Below are positions 25,918 through 34,770 of a DNA stretch of 54,365 nucleotides, piece by piece; the first letter of the stretch is position 1, and every line of letters starts with the position of its first letter. Origin of the DNA: Mesorhizobium sp. (GTDB lineage: Bacteria; Pseudomonadota; Alphaproteobacteria; Rhizobiales; Rhizobiaceae); the NCBI GenBank assembly GCA_022833215.1, contig JAIPUZ010000008.1, positions 1 through 54,365 on the forward strand, read 5' to 3'. A program made the position numbers and the translations under genes. The notes below the pieces were generated by a model. The model worked only from the letters and a program-made list of their open reading frames with translations, was not told the DNA's origin and did no database searches.

Positions 25918-26850
25918 ATGAAACCGAAAATCTTCATCGACGGCGAACACGGCACCACCGGGCTCCAGATTCGCACGCTGCTGGCCGGCCGCGCCGATCT
26001 CGACATCATTTCCGTGCCTGCCGAACGCCGGAAGGAGAAAGAAGCGCGCGCGGAATATCTCAATGCCGCCGACATCGCCATCCTTTGCCTGCCGGACGAT
26101 GCCGCACGCGAAAGCGTGTCGCTGATCGCCAACGACACCACGCGTGTCATCGACGCCTCCACCGCGCACCGGGTCGCGGAGGGCTGGGATTACGGTTTCG
26201 CCGAGATGGACAAGGACCAGCCGGCCCGCATCGCCGCCGCCAGACGGGTGGCCAACCCCGGCTGCTGGCCGCAGGGGCCGATCGCCACGCTGCGCCCTCT
26301 GGTCGATGCCGGCCTGCTGCCCGCCGATTTCCCGGTCACCATCAACGGCATCACCGGCTATTCCGGCGGTGGGCGCACCATGATCGAGGACTATGAGGCC
26401 AAAGGCGAGAGTGCCTGCGAATTCTTCCCCTATGGCCTGTCGCTCCAGCACAAGCACATTCCAGAGATCAGGACCTATGGCCGCCTCAGCCGCGATCCCA
26501 TCCTGCAACCGGCAATCGGCAATTTCGCGCAGGGCATGATCACCATCGTGCCGCTGCAACTGGGAACGCTGGACTACATTCCAAGCGGTGCCGAACTGCA
26601 TGCGGCCATTGCCGATCACTATGCCGCCATTGCGGGCAGCGTGGTCGAGGTCGCGCCCTACGAGCAGGTCGAGCGCGTTCCCGACATCGACCCCGAGCGC
26701 TACAACGGCACCAACCGCATGAAACTCTATGTGTTCGCCAATGATGAGCGGGCACAGGCGCTGCTGATCGCCGTCTACGACAATCTCGGCAAGGGGGCGT
26801 CCGGCGCCGCGGTGCAGAACCTCGACCTCATGATCGGCAAGGGTGCGTGA
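25918..26850 (+). CDS. argC: N-acetyl-gamma-glutamyl-phosphate reductase (type 2)
   Basis: A 310-aa NADPH-dependent enzyme of arginine biosynthesis. It begins MKPKIFIDGEHGTTGLQIR, and the catalytic cysteine is Cys116 in VANPGCWPQGP. SVDASTAHR (here VIDASTAHRVAEGWDYGFAE) and HIPEI contribute the active site. The short form of about 310 aa is the proteobacterial type 2 ArgC. Only an AGG-type site precedes ATG 25918. The stop TGA overlaps the GTG start of the following kinase gene. Confidence 0.95.
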   Translation: MKPKIFIDGEHGTTGLQIRTLLAGRADLDIISVPAERRKEKEARAEYLNAADIAILCLPDDAARESVSLIANDTTRVIDASTAHRVAEGWDYGFAEMDKDQPARIAAARRVANPGCWPQGPIATLRPLVDAGLLPADFPVTINGITGYSGGGRTMIEDYEAKGESACEFFPYGLSLQHKHIPEIRTYGRLSRDPILQPAIGNFAQGMITIVPLQLGTLDYIPSGAELHAAIADHYAAIAGSVVEVAPYEQVERVPDIDPERYNGTNRMKLYVFANDERAQALLIAVYDNLGKGASGAAVQNLDLMIGKGA

Positions 26851-27689
26851 CGGAAACGCCGGCATTTCCCGCGCACTGGAATATCGCGGCGGCGCGGCTG
26901 ATTGCGGACACGTTCAGCAGCCGCGTCTGGAAGGTCACGCTTGGCGACGGTTCTGTTGCCGTGGTCAAGGACCTGAAGCCTTTCGACGATATCGAGGACG
27001 AGTTGCGCGGCGTCCATCTGCTGGCGTGGCGGAACGGGCGCGGTCTTGTCCGGCTGATCGATCAGGACCGGCACCGGATGCTGATCGAGTACGCTGGCGA
27101 ACGGCATCTGACCGATGTGCTCGAAACCGCAGGCGATGCGGCGGCGACCGAGATCGCCGCAGAGGTGATGCAGCGGCTCCATGCACCGGGCGACAGCCCT
27201 GCCCCATCCGGATTGCAGCCTCTGGCCGAACGCTATGAGGCATTGTTCAGGAAGGCCAGGCAGGACCACGCCGCCGGCGTGCTTTCAGCCTATGTCGACG
27301 CGGCGGAACTGGCACAGCAACTGCTCGACACCGAACGCGACGTTCGCCCTCTGCACGGCGATCTCCACCACGAAAACATCCTCGAAGGACCGCGCGGCTG
27401 GCTGGCCATAGACCCCAAGGGCCTGCTCGGCGACATCGGTTTCGATGCCGCCAATCTGTTTTACAACCCGCTGGACCGGGACGATCTGTGCCTCGACCCC
27501 GGGCGCATTGTCCGCATGGCGGAGCAGCTTGCGCAAGCAATGCGCGAGGACCCGCGCCGTCTTCTCGACCACGCTTTCGCTTATGGCTGCCTGTCGGCTG
27601 CATGGCATCACGAAGATGACAACGTCGCCGATGAAAACCGCGAACTCGCGGTGGCCGATGCCGTTCGCGAGGTCAGGAAGCGGTTCTGA
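26847..27689 (+). CDS. Aminoglycoside/hydroxyurea antibiotic kinase-family protein (APH(6)-like)
   Basis: A 280-aa small-molecule kinase of the APH(6)/streptomycin 6-kinase family. The catalytic loop is [11 protein letters not shown] with Asp172 as the presumed base, followed by [20 protein letters not shown], which supplies the Mg-binding Asp. Translation starts at GTG 26847 overlapping the argC stop (GTGA). Family members can give streptomycin resistance, but this gene is embedded in a chromosomal arginine/agmatine operon, so a metabolic substrate is equally possible. Its end overlaps the convergent ctaA by 17 bases. Confidence 0.85.
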   Translation: MTETPAFPAHWNIAAARLIADTFSSRVWKVTLGDGSVAVVKDLKPFDDIEDELRGVHLLAWRNGRGLVRLIDQDRHRMLIEYAGERHLTDVLETAGDAAATEIAAEVMQRLHAPGDSPAPSGLQPLAERYEALFRKARQDHAAGVLSAYVDAAELAQQLLDTERDVRPLHGDLHHENILEGPRGWLAIDPKGLLGDIGFDAANLFYNPLDRDDLCLDPGRIVRMAEQLAQAMREDPRRLLDHAFAYGCLSAAWHHEDDNVADENRELAVADAVREVRKRF

Positions 27690-28767
27690 TCTCGCCGGGC
27701 AGCGGGTAAGCGCCCCTGGTGCCCCGCCAGTGCGCAGCCGCGAACCCCAGAACCACCAGCGCGAAGCCCTGATGTGTAAGGCCCAGATGCAACGGCACCT
27801 GCATCACCAGAGTGGCGATGCCGATGATCGCCTGCGTCAGCACGAGGATGAACAGAAACACCGCGCGGCGCGCATGCGTCGTTCCCGGAAAGCGCCTGCC
27901 GGTGGCAATCATGTGCCACAACGCCACGACGAACAGGGTGTAGGCGCCGATGCGATGCACGAATTGCACCGTCTTCGGGCTTTCGAAGAAATTCCGCCAT
28001 GCAGGTTCAAGCAAAAGCAGATCGTCGGGAACCACCTTGCCGTCCATCAGCGGCCATGTCGTGTAGCTCAGGCCGGCATGAAGCCCCGCAACGAGCCCGC
28101 CGAGATAGATCTGCACCATGATCAGGAAGGTGAGGATTCCGGCCATGCGCCGGGTGCCGCGATCCGCCGCGTCCTGCGAATGCGGGGCCAGCCCGCGCGC
28201 AACGACCATCGTCGCCATGAAGATCAGCGATGCGATGGTGAGATGGGTTGCCAGACGGTACTGGCTGACGTTGACGCGCTCGACCAGCCCCGAGGCCACC
28301 ATCCACCAGCCAATAGCGCCCTGCAGGCCGCCGAGAGCCAGTATGCCGATGAGCTTCGGCATCAACCCCTTCTCGATGCGGCGTGTTGCCCAGAAAAATA
28401 CCAGCGGGATGGCGAAGATGAAGCCTACGCCGCGTGCCAGCAGCCGGTGCGCCCACTCCCACCAGAAGATGAACTTGAACTCGGACAGGCTCATCCCGTG
28501 GTTGATCTTCTCGTATTGCGGGATCTGCTGGTACTTCAGGAATTCTTCCTGCCATTCCGCCTCGTTCAGCGGTGGGACAATGCCGTGGATCGGCTTCCAT
28601 TCCGTGATCGACAGGCCGGAACCGGTCATGCGCGTTGCGCCACCGACCAGAATCAAAGCGAACAGCACCAGAAGAATGCAATAGAGCCAGAAACGCACCT
28701 GCGCCCGGTTCCGCAGGAGACGGTCCCGGTCGGGCATGGACGATGCGTAGTCGGCGTCGAAGGCCAT
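27673..28767 (-). CDS. ctaA: Heme A synthase
   Basis: A 364-aa inner-membrane protein that oxidises heme O to heme A for aa3-type cytochrome oxidase. About eight hydrophobic helices are visible. Signatures are [32 protein letters not shown] and the second-half counterparts [11 protein letters not shown] and [10 protein letters not shown], each with a heme-ligand-type His. ATG 28767 has TGGAG seven bases upstream. No other cox genes are in the window. Confidence 0.96.
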   Translation of the reverse strand: MAFDADYASSMPDRDRLLRNRAQVRFWLYCILLVLFALILVGGATRMTGSGLSITEWKPIHGIVPPLNEAEWQEEFLKYQQIPQYEKINHGMSLSEFKFIFWWEWAHRLLARGVGFIFAIPLVFFWATRRIEKGLMPKLIGILALGGLQGAIGWWMVASGLVERVNVSQYRLATHLTIASLIFMATMVVARGLAPHSQDAADRGTRRMAGILTFLIMVQIYLGGLVAGLHAGLSYTTWPLMDGKVVPDDLLLLEPAWRNFFESPKTVQFVHRIGAYTLFVVALWHMIATGRRFPGTTHARRAVFLFILVLTQAIIGIATLVMQVPLHLGLTHQGFALVVLGFAAAHWRGTRGAYPLPGEIRTAS

Positions 28768-28918
28768 TGCGTGTCTCCAGCGGATCGAAGAAGCGCCGGA
28801 TTGGTGGACCATGGCGCGGACACTGGCAAGAGCGCATGGCGCGGCACGCCGTCGCGCCGCTTTGGCTTGCGCCGCTTTCGTTCAGGCCCTATGCGAGGGC
28901 AACGGAAAGGACGTCAAG

Positions 28919-29146
28919 ATGCCGGTTCGCCTCAAGAAACTGATCGGAACGATCCTGCTGGTGCTTCTCGTCGTGGTCTATTCCATCCTTGCCACGCTGA
29001 TTGCGGTGGCGCAGCTTTCGCAATCCGGGCCGGTCGTCCACCTGCTGTTCTTCCTCATCGGAGGTCTGGTCTGGATCCTGCCGGCCATGCTGATCATCAA
29101 ATGGATGATCAGGGAGCCGAAGCCGCGCCGGGCAGGTAACGGCTAG
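28919..29146 (+). CDS. DUF2842 small membrane protein
   Basis: A 75-aa protein with two membrane helices: TILLVLLVVVYSILATLIAV (about 10-30) and LLFFLIGGLVWILPAMLIIK (about 42-62). The basic N terminus (MPVRLKKLIG) and tail match DUF2842 of Rhizobiales, function unknown. AAAGGA seven bases before ATG 28919 sets the start. It is divergent from ctaA. Confidence 0.85.
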   Translation: MPVRLKKLIGTILLVLLVVVYSILATLIAVAQLSQSGPVVHLLFFLIGGLVWILPAMLIIKWMIREPKPRRAGNG

Positions 29147-29250
29147 AGCATTTTGCAGCCAAATGGAAACATTTGGCGTCGAATAAATGCAGTAAAAACA
29201 AACAGCCAGATCATTTCACCGGATTGCGTGAGACGATGAAATGATCTGGC
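29144..29250. repeat. Composite palindromic intergenic repeat overlapping the end of the L,D-transpeptidase gene
   Basis: CTAGAGCATTTTGCAG leads into a CCAAATG-gaaa-CATTTGG hairpin (29159-29176), then AGTAAAAACAAA. A perfect 14-bp inverted repeat follows, with arms GCCAGATCATTTCA (29205-29218) and TGAAATGATCTGGC (29237-29250). Overall order matches 2227-2327. The right part codes for the last residues of the transpeptidase and may also act as its terminator. Confidence 0.72.
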
Positions 29251-31102
29251 TGGAAGGCGAGCGCACCGCTTCGGTGGCAGAGATCGCCTGCTTCAGCCGG
29301 TCGTCGCGCCCATAGACATCGCCGAAATATTCGACCTTTCCCGACATGTCGGGCCAGGCGGTGAAATAGGCCACATAGACCGGAATACGGCGCGTCACCT
29401 TTTCCGTGGAATGTCCCTTTTTGAGCTTCTCGGCAATGTGGTCGACGGACGTGCCGAGCACGACCGCAGCCATGCCGCGCGGGTCCTGCAGGCGCACGCA
29501 GCCGTGGCTGAGCGCACGCATGTCGCGCTGGAAATAGGCTTTCTGCGGCGTGTCGTGCATGTAGATGGCATGCTTGTTGGGAAACAGGATTTTCAGTTCC
29601 CCGAGCGCATTCGCCTCGCTGGGGGCCTGACGCACGTTGAACGGCACCTTGCCGCCATATTGCCCCCAGTCGATTGCGGACGAGGGAATGCGCTTGCCTT
29701 TGGAATCGGTCACTTCGTAGCCTGCGCGGTCGAGATAGCCCGGATCGCTGCGCAGTCTGGGCAGCATCTCGTTGACGATGATGGACTGGGGCACGCCCCA
29801 ATAGGGATTGTAGTCCACCTGTTTGATTTCGTCGTAGAAGAAGCTGGTCTGGTTGCTGACGCTGCCGATGACCGTGCGCGTCTTCAGCTTTTCCTCGCCG
29901 CCCTCGATATAGCTTGCGGTAAAGGCAGGCTGGTTGATGAACACGCGCGGACTGCCGAGATCGGAAGGCAGCCAGCGTATCTGCTCCATGGCGATCCGCA
30001 CCTTGTTCAGCCTGTCGGCCTTCGATTCGCCGGCTATGGCGGCAACGGTGCGTGCGCCGATGATGCCATCCGGCTTGAGGCCGGCCCTTTTCTGCACGTC
30101 CTCGAACAGCGGCACCAGTTCGGGCTCGTAAACCTCGCTGGCGGAAAGGTGCGTCAGCGCTTCGCCATGGCGCGCGCGCATGTCGTCGTCGAGGTCGCGC
30201 TGGATCAGGCTCAGCAGCTTCGGCAGCTCGGGGCTCGACTGACCCGGCTTCAGAAGCAGACCGGCGTCGACAACGATGTCATTCTCCGCGCTGGCCTCCA
30301 GCGCCTCCAGCTCGACCCTCAGCGCCTCGTATTCCGGGGTCTGCGGATGGCGCGACTCCAGATAGGCGCGCACTTCCCTTGTGTGGGCCAGAATGTCCAG
30401 AACGCCGGAAAGATTTACCGGCTTTTCCGGAAAGTCGTAATAGCCCGAAATGCGGTTTGGCTGGATGCGGCCCTGCCGCGCATCGCGCACATAACGAAGC
30501 ACGCGCGCCGAAAGAGCCATCTCGAAACGGATCAGGCCGGCACGATCGGTTGCCCGCTCCGCACCCTCCCCCGCATCCGGCACGTCGACCGTGTAATCCG
30601 CAGGCGAAAATCCGTGGCTGGCCGCCTCGCCGAGAACGCGGACCGCCTCCCGCGCCTTTTCATCGGGAGCGACGTTTGCAATCCAGATGAAATCCGGGTT
30701 GGCCGAATAATGATCGACAAGAGCCCTGGCGATGGAAGGCTCGGCCATCAGTTCGAACCCCTCGAGGGCGGCAACGGACCCTGCGAAGCTCCCTTCGGGA
30801 TCGCCCGGAGAAAAAGCTGCCTTTTGCGGTGCCGCTGTCAGCGCCGTGAAATCGACCCGTGTCAGCTTGTCCGGCTTGTAGGCATTATAGGTCGGCGCAG
30901 CGATTTTCTTGATCGGAGCCGCTGCTTTCGGTTTCGGTGGCGGCGGGAATTCGCCTTGTGGCGGAGCGGCGCGGCGCTTCGACGGCCCGCCGAAAAGCAT
31001 GTCCATGAGGGTCTGGGCGCTCGCCGGCTGCGCCGTCAGCGCGAGAGCGCTCCCAAGCAGGGCTACGGATGCAAGCCACGCGGCTTTCTTGAGCTGCCTC
31101 AT
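29216..31102 (-). CDS. L,D-transpeptidase family protein (YcbB/YkuD type)
   Basis: A 628-aa secreted or periplasmic enzyme with a signal peptide (WLASVALLGSALALTAQPASA) and a Pro/Lys-rich linker. A scaffold region follows, then a peptidoglycan-binding-like segment (LFEDVQKRAGLKPDGIIGAR, about 337-356). The YkuD catalytic domain has its nucleophile Cys535 in LSHGCVRLQDP and His/Asp partners in YMHDTPQKAYF. It should form 3-3 peptidoglycan crosslinks or anchor proteins to the wall. The last residues IISSSHAIR are encoded by an intergenic repeat. Confidence 0.93.
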   Translation of the reverse strand: MRQLKKAAWLASVALLGSALALTAQPASAQTLMDMLFGGPSKRRAAPPQGEFPPPPKPKAAAPIKKIAAPTYNAYKPDKLTRVDFTALTAAPQKAAFSPGDPEGSFAGSVAALEGFELMAEPSIARALVDHYSANPDFIWIANVAPDEKAREAVRVLGEAASHGFSPADYTVDVPDAGEGAERATDRAGLIRFEMALSARVLRYVRDARQGRIQPNRISGYYDFPEKPVNLSGVLDILAHTREVRAYLESRHPQTPEYEALRVELEALEASAENDIVVDAGLLLKPGQSSPELPKLLSLIQRDLDDDMRARHGEALTHLSASEVYEPELVPLFEDVQKRAGLKPDGIIGARTVAAIAGESKADRLNKVRIAMEQIRWLPSDLGSPRVFINQPAFTASYIEGGEEKLKTRTVIGSVSNQTSFFYDEIKQVDYNPYWGVPQSIIVNEMLPRLRSDPGYLDRAGYEVTDSKGKRIPSSAIDWGQYGGKVPFNVRQAPSEANALGELKILFPNKHAIYMHDTPQKAYFQRDMRALSHGCVRLQDPRGMAAVVLGTSVDHIAEKLKKGHSTEKVTRRIPVYVAYFTAWPDMSGKVEYFGDVYGRDDRLKQAISATEAVRSPSSQIISSSHAIR

Positions 31103-31283
31103 GAGCGATCACCTGTTTTTGCGAACACATGGTCGAACCGCAAACAAGAAGGCGGTACGCCGCTGCGACTATATTGATTCACTATGATTTGGTTAAATAT
31201 ATTTGAACGATCACCCGTGGGTGGTCAGCGCGGGCGCGCTGTGTCATCCATTCCGACAATGCGCACAAGCGGAGGAACGGTGC

Positions 31284-31679
31284 ATGAAGAAGGGTTTCCG
31301 GGCTTTGCTGGACGAGGCCAATGCCGAAGTCGAGACGATTTCTCCGGACGAAGCGGCACGGCTTCTCGGCAATGAAACCGTCACTTTCGTGGACCTGCGC
31401 GACCCGCGTGAAATCGAGCGGGAAGGCAACATTCCCGGAGCGAAGCACTGCACCCGCGGCATGCTGGAATTCTGGATCGATCCGGAAAGCCCCTACCACA
31501 AGCCCTTCTTCGCCACCGGCAATTCCTTCGTGTTCTTCTGTGCCGGCGGCTGGAGATCGGCACTGGCGGCCAAGACCGCGCAGGACATGGGCCTTGAGCC
31601 GGTCAAGCACATCGAAGGCGGCTTCGGAGCGTGGAAGAAGGCGGGGCTTCCGGTCGAACCCGCCAAACCCAAAGCCTGA
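31284..31679 (+). CDS. Rhodanese-like domain protein
   Basis: A 131-aa single-domain rhodanese. EAARLLGNETVTFVDLRDPR opens the domain. The active-site loop is FCAGGWRS with the persulfide-forming Cys, and HIEGGFGAWKKAGLPV closes it. It likely transfers sulfane sulfur in the cytoplasm, partner unknown. GGAGG at 31271-31275 supports ATG 31284. It is convergent with the hydrolase gene, stops 3 bases apart. Confidence 0.92.
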   Translation: MKKGFRALLDEANAEVETISPDEAARLLGNETVTFVDLRDPREIEREGNIPGAKHCTRGMLEFWIDPESPYHKPFFATGNSFVFFCAGGWRSALAAKTAQDMGLEPVKHIEGGFGAWKKAGLPVEPAKPKA

Positions 31680-31682
31680 GCC

Positions 31683-32597
31683 TCAATGCACCGATAAGGA
31701 CACGCCCTGCCGGTCTTTGACGAAACTCACCGACCGCCCGATCACGGCGGGGTCGGCCAGAATGCGCCGGTGTCCGAGCCCTTCCGCCCAGTACAGCTCG
31801 ACATGCGGCCCCGCTTCGGCAAAGGCCCTCGCCTGATCGGCCGGAACCTCGCGATCGTCCGGCGCATGTATGATCAGCGTCGGCAGGCGCAGCATGGCAA
31901 GCTGGCGGGAGCCCATGAATTCATCGAGCCGCCGTCCGGAAAGACGCCGCACGCTTTCCGCCATGCTCGCCTGTGCGCGCGGTCCGACATTGAGCTGCCG
32001 ACTGTATCCTTCGAACACCGAGGGAATGGAGTTCGGCGCAGCGATCAGCACCAGCCGTTTCGTCTCCACCGGCAATATCCCTGTCATGGAGCCAACGGCT
32101 GCGTTGAGGGAAACCGCCCCGCCGAACGAGTGACCGACCACGGCCTCGAATGGCCCGAACCATTGGCCGGCCGCCTGTACAGCCTCGACGGCATCCACGA
32201 GTGTCAGCCTCCTGCCGCCCGACCGGCCATGGCCGGGAAGATCGAGCGAAACGACCCGGTATCCGGCATCGCGATAACCTGCGATGAGGAAGCGCATATA
32301 TTCCGTGCGCGAGCGCCAGCCATGGAGGACAAGCACCGTGCCAGCCCATCGCCCCGGTGTTTCCGGCCGAAACTCATATGCCGCGACACGACCCGTCGGC
32401 GTCGTCAGGCAATGCCGGCGGGCATCCTGCATGAAATCGCCCGCCGCGATCACGGCCATGCGTTCCTTTGGTGTCAGCTTGCGGGGATTGGGCGTGCGGC
32501 AGAACAGTCCGAATGCAAGGCGCCCGGTAAGCTGCGGCGCCACCTTTTCCCCGACACCGAACATGCAGCGGATGACCTTCTGCTGAAATGGTGCCAT
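31683..32597 (-). CDS. Alpha/beta hydrolase
   Basis: A 304-aa serine hydrolase with the nucleophile elbow GHSFGG, oxyanion segment LVLHGWRSR, and late Asp/His candidates in HAPDDREVP and GLGHRRIL. LDLPGHGRSGGRRL is typical of lipase/esterase-like members. Substrate unknown. It diverges from a MarR gene across a short region with two identical-pattern palindromes, so it is probably controlled by that regulator. Confidence 0.88.
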   Translation of the reverse strand: MAPFQQKVIRCMFGVGEKVAPQLTGRLAFGLFCRTPNPRKLTPKERMAVIAAGDFMQDARRHCLTTPTGRVAAYEFRPETPGRWAGTVLVLHGWRSRTEYMRFLIAGYRDAGYRVVSLDLPGHGRSGGRRLTLVDAVEAVQAAGQWFGPFEAVVGHSFGGAVSLNAAVGSMTGILPVETKRLVLIAAPNSIPSVFEGYSRQLNVGPRAQASMAESVRRLSGRRLDEFMGSRQLAMLRLPTLIIHAPDDREVPADQARAFAEAGPHVELYWAEGLGHRRILADPAVIGRSVSFVKDRQGVSLSVH

Positions 32598-32616
32598 AGT
32601 GCGAAATCCGATATTG

Positions 32617-32652
32617 GTTCAATGGTGAACAATTATTAGTTCAATAATGAAC
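32617..32652. promoter_or_regulatory. Double palindromic operator between the hydrolase and marR genes
   Basis: Two copies of GTTCA-N4-TGAAC lie at 32617-32630 and 32639-32652, centred 22 bp apart (two helical turns). The second overlaps the marR start codon at 32647. Short near-perfect dyads in a MarR divergent region are the usual MarR operator, implying autorepression and control of the hydrolase. Confidence 0.7.
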
Positions 32653-33108
32653 AATAAACAAGAGCTTCCCTGGGACAACCCCCGTTTTCGCAACTGGGTG
32701 GCGGTGGCACGGGCCTGCCATGCGCTGGAACGCACGCTGGCGGCCCGGCTGGCGCCGCTCGACCTCAAGCCCGCCCAGCTCGATGTGCTGATGAACCTTT
32801 ATCGCCATCCCGGCATGTCGCAGCATGACCTCGCCCGCAAGCTGCTGGTCGGGCGGTCCAACATCACCATGCTGTTGCCACAGCTTGAAAAGCGCGGGAT
32901 CGTTCGCCGCGAAGGTGATCCGAAAGACAAGCGCATCCTGCGCCTTGCCCTCACCGATGCCGGAACGGCGCTGCTGATGGAAGCGCTGAAAATCTACACG
33001 GCCCTTATCGAGCTGGCGATGGCCGAGTCGAGCCCTGCCCAGTGCGACGTGATGGGAGATCAGATGCGGCGCATCACGGACGTGCTGGATAAGGCGCGCG
33101 AATCCTGA
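32647..33108 (+). CDS. MarR-family transcriptional regulator
   Basis: A 153-aa winged-helix dimer-type repressor. The DNA-binding part is MSQHDLARKLLVGRSNITMLLPQLEKRG followed by the wing VRREGDPKDKRILRLALT with the D-x-R-x-x-x-x-x-LT pattern. N- and C-terminal helices form the dimer interface. Ligand unknown. There is no ribosome site upstream of ATG 32647, which lies inside a palindrome, so translation or transcription start may be coupled to operator occupancy or the mRNA may be nearly leaderless. Confidence 0.92.
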   Translation: MNNKQELPWDNPRFRNWVAVARACHALERTLAARLAPLDLKPAQLDVLMNLYRHPGMSQHDLARKLLVGRSNITMLLPQLEKRGIVRREGDPKDKRILRLALTDAGTALLMEALKIYTALIELAMAESSPAQCDVMGDQMRRITDVLDKARES

Positions 33109-33165
33109 AGCGCCACATCCGGCACATCAGGACGGCCCGACAAGGCATTGAAAATAAACGCCCCG

Positions 33166-33522
33166 TCATCTTCTGTCGCGGCTGAGCCCTTTTTCAGCCA
33201 GTTCGTCGAGATAGGCTTGCCAGCGGGCTTCCTTGTGTTCGCCCAGTTCGTTGAGATAGGTCCAGGTGAAAATTCCGGTACCGTGGAAATCGTCGAAGAT
33301 GATGCGCACCGCGTAGTTGCCGACCGGATCGATGCGCGTGATCGTGACCTCGCGCTTGCCCGGAACGGTAACCCGCTGCTCGGGCGAATGCCCCTGCACT
33401 TCGGCCGAAGGTGAAAGAACGCGCAGCATCTCCGCCGGCAGTTCGATCGGATCGCGGCCGGGAAACGTTATGGTCAACAGTCTGCGGTCCTTCGACACCC
33501 GCAGTTCGCTCGGTGCGGCCAT
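33166..33522 (-). CDS. DUF971 / gamma-butyrobetaine hydroxylase-like N-terminal domain protein
   Basis: A 118-aa protein consisting only of the DUF971 domain: LRVSKDRRLLTITFPGRDPI, then LPAEMLRVLSPSAEVQGH and VGNYAVRIIFDDFHGTGIF. The same fold forms the zinc-binding N terminus of gamma-butyrobetaine hydroxylase, but no dioxygenase part is present. It has been linked to Fe-S proteins in some bacteria. Its role here is unknown. It is divergent from moaA, the Fe-S radical SAM gene. Confidence 0.88.
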   Translation of the reverse strand: MAAPSELRVSKDRRLLTITFPGRDPIELPAEMLRVLSPSAEVQGHSPEQRVTVPGKREVTITRIDPVGNYAVRIIFDDFHGTGIFTWTYLNELGEHKEARWQAYLDELAEKGLSRDRR

Positions 33523-33692
33523 GACAATCCTTCCGAATGAGTCCGCCTACGATACAGCACCCGTTTGCCTGCTTCCACACGGGAAGGCATGTCGCGAACG
33601 CAGCGCAAATTCGTCTTGAACAGTGCGGTGCTTCGTATCACATAAGAGTATATAACGGTTGGGTAACTGCGGCGGAAAGCCTGGAACGCGCA

Positions 33693-34688
33693 ATGGATAT
33701 GATCGACCCCTTCGGTCGCGCCATCACTTATCTCAGAGTTTCGGTAACGGATCGCTGCGATTTCCGTTGCGTCTACTGCATGGCGGAAGACATGGCGTTC
33801 CTGCCCCGCAAGGACCTTCTTTCGCTTGAGGAACTGGACCGGCTCTGCACGGTCTTCATAGAGAAAGGCGTTCGCAAGCTGCGGCTGACCGGAGGCGAAC
33901 CACTGGTGCGCAAGAACATCATGCACCTCGTGCGCGAGCTCTCCCGTCATCTGCGGAGCGGCGCGCTGGAGGAGCTTACCCTCACCACCAACGGCTCGCA
34001 GCTCTGGCGCTTCGCCGGGGAACTGGCAGATGCGGGCGTGCGACGCATCAATGTTTCCCTCGATACGCTCGACCCCGAAAAATTCCACGCCATCACCCGC
34101 TGGGGCCATCTCGACAAGGTCATGGCCGGCATCGACGCCGCACAGCAAGCGGGACTCGGCATCAAGATCAATGCGGTCGCCCTGCGCGGCTTCAACGATA
34201 TGGAGCTGCCCGATATCCTGCGCTGGGCTCATGGCCGCGGCATGGACATGACCGTTATCGAGACCATGCCGATGGGCGAGATCGATGCCGACCGCACCGA
34301 TCAGTACCTGCCGCTTTCCGTGCTGCGCGCGCAGCTTGAACGCCAGTTCACGCTGACTGACATTCCCTTCAGGACCGGTGGCCCTGCCCGCTATGTCGAG
34401 GTTGCGGAAACCGGGGGGCGTCTGGGCTTCATAACGCCCATGACCCACAACTTCTGCGAAAGCTGCAATCGCGTGCGCCTCACCTGCACCGGAACGCTTT
34501 ACATGTGCCTGGGCCAGGAGGACGCGGCCGACCTCCGTGCTCCTTTACGGGCCTCCGAAGGCAACGAGCTTCTGTCTGCCGCAATCGATGAGGCCATCGG
34601 CCGCAAGCCCAAAGGCCACGATTTCATCATAGACAGGCGCACAAATCGTCCTTCCGTCTCCCGCCACATGAGTGTGACCGGCGGCTGA
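33693..34688 (+). CDS. moaA: GTP 3',8-cyclase MoaA
   Basis: A 331-aa radical SAM enzyme for the first step of molybdopterin synthesis. The N-terminal cluster ligands are Cys22, Cys26, Cys29 (CDFRCVYC). The C-terminal cluster is in [20 protein letters not shown], and the protein ends VTGG with the double Gly needed for activity. The frame stays open upstream to 33537, but [20 protein letters not shown] matches the usual start, with GGAA upstream of ATG 33693. It is the first gene of a moaA-DMT-mobA-mobB series. Confidence 0.97.
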   Translation: MDMIDPFGRAITYLRVSVTDRCDFRCVYCMAEDMAFLPRKDLLSLEELDRLCTVFIEKGVRKLRLTGGEPLVRKNIMHLVRELSRHLRSGALEELTLTTNGSQLWRFAGELADAGVRRINVSLDTLDPEKFHAITRWGHLDKVMAGIDAAQQAGLGIKINAVALRGFNDMELPDILRWAHGRGMDMTVIETMPMGEIDADRTDQYLPLSVLRAQLERQFTLTDIPFRTGGPARYVEVAETGGRLGFITPMTHNFCESCNRVRLTCTGTLYMCLGQEDAADLRAPLRASEGNELLSAAIDEAIGRKPKGHDFIIDRRTNRPSVSRHMSVTGG

Positions 34689-34770
34689 CCGGGTCTTTTC
34701 GGCCTCATGGTCCATTGCCGTTTGCGGGCTGGCTGCTAGAGCTTCCGGTGTCAGTCGAGGGGACGCCTGT

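Noticed and set aside
26847-27689. Acquired aminoglycoside resistance gene
   Set aside because: It is embedded and coupled in a chromosomal operon with no mobile element nearby and ordinary base composition. Family membership alone does not show resistance.
29411-31177. 588-codon open frame antisense to the L,D-transpeptidase
   Set aside because: Same shadow behaviour. The opposite strand has a signal peptide and a full YkuD catalytic motif.
33523-33692. Molybdenum cofactor riboswitch upstream of moaA
   Set aside because: I could not find the conserved Moco-RNA stems. The 160 bases show only a possible TTGAAC -35 and no strong structure.
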